DNA from: Tissierellia bacterium
Lineage (GTDB): Bacteria; Bacillota; Clostridia; Tissierellales; Tepidimicrobiaceae
Length of the DNA: 18,270 bases
Direction of reading: 5' to 3'
NCBI GenBank assembly: GCA_012798935.1
Contig: JAAZMG010000080.1
Location: 1-18,270 of the forward strand
The notes under the pieces: generated by a model
What the model saw: only the letters and a program-made list of their open reading frames with translations
What the model was told of the DNA's origin: nothing
Database searches by the model: none
Translations under genes and position numbers: made by a program
Shown here: positions 16,252-18,270 of the stretch, piece by piece
How positions within the stretch are numbered: position 1 is the first letter of the stretch
How the letters are laid out: each line of letters begins with the position of its first letter

Positions 16252-16329
16252 ATGAAAATAGATACCCAACAAATAGATGAGACTATTACTTTAATAAAAT
16301 GTAAAAGAGGAATATATCACTATGTATAG
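16252..16329 (+). CDS. Possible 25-residue small ORF overlapping the PLP-enzyme start
   Basis: ATG 16252 to TAG 16329 encodes a 25-residue peptide beginning MKIDTQQIDET and ending RGIYHYV. It overlaps the next gene by 8 bases, an arrangement like the 8-base overlap between the following two genes. Upstream is only a weak AAAAGGT site. It fills most of the 97-bp gap in an otherwise near-gapless operon. It could be a coupling leader, a small protein or chance; no homolog is recognised. Confidence 0.3.
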   Translation: MKIDTQQIDETITLIKCKRGIYHYV

Positions 16330-17248
16330 TACGCCAATTCAAAAATTAAGTGGAACATTTAATAATAATTTTTATGTAAAACGTGATGATCTTATTCCCA
16401 TATCTTTTGGAGGTAACAAGGCAAGAAAAGCAACTTTATTCTTTGAGGATATAAATAAAATTAACTCAGATTGTGTAGTTACATATGGTAGTAGCAGTTC
16501 AAATCATTGTAGGATTGTATCGAATATAGCAGCTTCAAAAGGATTGCCGTGTTACATAATATCTCCATTAGAAACAAATAAAGAAACAGCTAATAGTAAG
16601 ATGATAAAATTATTTAGATCTAAAGTAATTAAATGTCCTGTTAGTGAAGTAAAAGAGACTATAAATAATAAGATGCAAGAACTAAAAAGGGAAGGATATA
16701 AACCTTATTTTATTCCAGGTGGGGGCCATGGAGATATAGGAACACAGGCGTATATAAATACTTATAATGAAATTATAGATTTTGAAAAATCTAAAGGTAT
16801 ATATTTTGACTATATATTCCATGCATCTGGAACTGGGACTACTCAAGCCGGACTAATATGTGGAAAGATTTTAAATACGAATCATAAAAAGATTGTAGGA
16901 ATAAGTATAGCAAGAAAAAATCCTTATGGAGGTCAAGTAGTACTAGATAGCGTAAATAGCTATTTGAAAAGCATAGAAAAAGACAAACTAGACATAAAAA
17001 AAATTGATTTTATAGATGATTATGTACTCAAAGGATATGGCTATTACAATAAAGAGATATTAGAGATAATTAAAAAAATGCTTATAGAAGAAGGAATTCC
17101 ACTGGATACTACTTATACTGGCAAAGCATTTTGGGGCATGAAGGAATATATAAAGAAGAATAAGGTTGCAGGGGAAAATATACTGTTCATTCATACAGGT
17201 GGTACTCCATTGTTTTTTGATGATTTGGAGGGATTAATTAATGGATGA
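16322..17248 (+). CDS. PLP-dependent enzyme, ACC deaminase/D-cysteine desulfhydrase-like (fold type II)
   Basis: The 308-residue protein has the signature of this group: VKRDDLIP-SFGGNKARK (about 19-36) with the PLP lysine Lys33, then TYGSSSSNHCRIV (54-66) contacting the substrate carboxylate. HASGTGTTQAG is the phosphate-binding loop, and IHTGGTPLFF lies near the C-terminus. Characterised relatives deaminate 1-aminocyclopropane-1-carboxylate, desulfhydrate D-cysteine, or act on other small amino acids. Its place between a FemAB-like transferase and an ATP-grasp ligase in a glycan locus suggests it makes or alters an amino acid used as a decoration (inference). AGAGGA lies about 10 nt before ATG 16322. 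The downstream gene overlaps its end by 8 bases, implying tight coupling. Confidence 0.87.
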   Translation: MYSTPIQKLSGTFNNNFYVKRDDLIPISFGGNKARKATLFFEDINKINSDCVVTYGSSSSNHCRIVSNIAASKGLPCYIISPLETNKETANSKMIKLFRSKVIKCPVSEVKETINNKMQELKREGYKPYFIPGGGHGDIGTQAYINTYNEIIDFEKSKGIYFDYIFHASGTGTTQAGLICGKILNTNHKKIVGISIARKNPYGGQVVLDSVNSYLKSIEKDKLDIKKIDFIDDYVLKGYGYYNKEILEIIKKMLIEEGIPLDTTYTGKAFWGMKEYIKKNKVAGENILFIHTGGTPLFFDDLEGLING

Positions 17249-18218
17249 AGATATTAACATATTAATATTAAGTTGTGGAACAAGAAATAAAATAGTTCAG
17301 TATTTCAAAAAAGAATTAGCTGGAAAGGGGCAAGTTATAACAACGGATTGCAGTGAACTTGCACCTGCATTATATGATGCAGATAAGCATTTTATTGTTC
17401 CTAGAATGGGCGAAGAAGGATATCTAGACATTATTCTTTCGATTTGCAAAAAAAATAATATAAAGGCGGTTTTATCATTAATCGATCCAGAACTTAGTTT
17501 ATTGGCAGAAAATAGACAAGGGTTTTTAGATATAGGCACAATGCCGATAGTTTCCAATCATAATGTTGTAGAATTATGTTTTGATAAGTATGGGATGTAT
17601 AAGTTTTTAATTAATAATGACTTTAAAGCTATAAAAAGTTATATAGATAAAGAAAAGTTTTATAAGGATGTTGAAGTCGGAATAATAAACTATCCTGTAT
17701 TTGTAAAACCAGTAAAAGGCAGTGCAAGTATAAATACAAATAAAGTTAATTCAAAAGAAGAAGTAGAAATTTTATTTAATCAATATGACAATTTAATGAT
17801 ACAAGAATTTATGAATGGAATTGAATATGGCGCTGATGTATATATAGATATGATATCTAATGAGCTAGTAGCTATATTTGCAAAAGAGAAAATTAAAATG
17901 AGAGCTGGAGAAACAGATAAATCTGTATCTATAAAAGACGATAAACTTTTTGAATTAATTAAGGATTTTGTAAAGAAGATTGGATTTAAAGGAATCATTG
18001 ACATTGATATTTTTAAAGTTGATGATGAATATTTTATTTCCGAAGTAAATCCTCGTTTTGGTGGGGGATATCCACATGGATATGAATGTGGAGTGAATAT
18101 ACCAAAGATGATTATAAAAAATGTAAGTGGAAATATAAATGAAGATATGATTGGGGATTATAAAGAAGGTATTTATATGATGAAATATAATGAAGTGAAG
18201 ATAATCAAAGGGAATTAG
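17241..18218 (+). CDS. ATP-grasp ligase (carbamoyl-phosphate-synthase-like fold)
   Basis: ATP-grasp enzymes join a carboxylate to an amine or thiol through an acyl-phosphate. The 325-residue protein shows an N-terminal Rossmann-like pre-domain (about 1-105), then the ATP-binding lobes: YPVFVKPVKGSAS (151-163) and IQEFMNGIEYGADVYID (187-203). The metal/ATP motif SEVNPRFGGGYPHGYECG (267-284) includes Glu268 and Asn270. It is too short for a carbamoyl phosphate synthase and contains only one ATP-grasp unit. The start ATG 17241 follows TTGGAGGGA and lies inside the preceding gene (8-base overlap), so the two products probably act together, perhaps the PLP enzyme's amino acid being the ligase's substrate (inference). 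The exact substrates cannot be read from the sequence. Confidence 0.9.
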   Translation: MDEDINILILSCGTRNKIVQYFKKELAGKGQVITTDCSELAPALYDADKHFIVPRMGEEGYLDIILSICKKNNIKAVLSLIDPELSLLAENRQGFLDIGTMPIVSNHNVVELCFDKYGMYKFLINNDFKAIKSYIDKEKFYKDVEVGIINYPVFVKPVKGSASINTNKVNSKEEVEILFNQYDNLMIQEFMNGIEYGADVYIDMISNELVAIFAKEKIKMRAGETDKSVSIKDDKLFELIKDFVKKIGFKGIIDIDIFKVDDEYFISEVNPRFGGGYPHGYECGVNIPKMIIKNVSGNINEDMIGDYKEGIYMMKYNEVKIIKGN

Positions 18219-18254
18219 TAATATATAAAATGTAGACAATATATGAATAATATA

Positions 18255-18264
18255 AAAAAGGTGA
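18255..18264 (+). promoter_or_regulatory. Likely ribosome binding site of the next gene, beyond the window
   Basis: AAAAAAGGTGAT lies at the right edge with no start codon after it inside the window. It is consistent with a further gene of the locus starting at or just past 18271. Confidence 0.45.
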
Positions 18265-18270
18265 TTTAAA

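Noticed and set aside
17955..18239. A 94-codon minus-strand frame rich in Ile, Phe and Tyr
   Set aside because: It is antisense to the ATP-grasp gene's essential C-terminal motifs. Its hydrophobic composition reflects AT-rich complementary sequence.
1..18270. CRISPR array or insertion-sequence transposase
   Set aside because: No regularly spaced direct repeats and no transposase-like protein were found. The only mobile-element hint is the palindrome at 7462-7509.

Overview
The window is strongly AT-rich, uses TTG/GTG/ATG starts behind AGGAGG-like ribosome binding sites, and carries Gram-positive envelope genes (a D,D-carboxypeptidase, an LCP ligase and a CpsB/C/D phosphoregulatory set) together with a bacterial selenocysteine system. 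This points to an anaerobic low-GC Firmicute of the Clostridia/Tissierellia type. Genus is not assignable from the sequence alone.

Layout. (1) 1-1514: the 3' end of a RidA-family gene (+) and a convergent penicillin-binding-protein-5-type D-Ala-D-Ala carboxypeptidase (-), separated by a bidirectional terminator. (2) 1676-6699: a tight + strand operon of a ComEA-like DNA-binding protein, selD, selA and selB. SelD is itself a selenoprotein: its real start is 2313, UGA codon 14 is read as selenocysteine, and a SECIS hairpin lies at 2380-2398. A plain ORF call loses the first 22 residues, including the active site. selC (tRNA-Sec) is not in the window. (3) 6743-7453: an orphan OmpR-type response regulator whose Mg-binding acidic residues are replaced, followed by a 48-bp perfect palindrome. 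(4) 7687/7705-18218: a surface polysaccharide or glycoconjugate locus that runs off the right edge.

The polysaccharide locus begins with a membrane-bound NDP-sugar 4,6-dehydratase, whose best start by ribosome-site spacing is a non-canonical ACG. It continues with the Wzz-like adaptor CpsC, tyrosine kinase CpsD, PHP-type phosphatase CpsB and an LCP-family transferase. After a 396-bp non-coding gap come a DegT-type sugar aminotransferase, a PglC-like phosphoglycosyl transferase, a FemAB/GNAT-like acyl or aminoacyl transferase, a fold-type II PLP enzyme of the ACC deaminase/D-cysteine desulfhydrase group, and an ATP-grasp ligase. The last five are nearly contiguous or overlapping.

Inference: the dehydratase, aminotransferase and phosphoglycosyl transferase fit the start of a bacillosamine-like route (4-amino-4,6-dideoxy sugar onto undecaprenyl phosphate). 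No PglD-type acetyltransferase is seen. Instead a FemAB-like transferase, a PLP enzyme and an ATP-grasp ligase follow, which could supply and attach an amino acid to the amino sugar. This is the best candidate here for an undescribed pathway. Other points worth a look are the 48-bp palindrome, a possible short two-hairpin RNA at about 13142-13188, and two similar sequence blocks in two intergenic regions of the locus.
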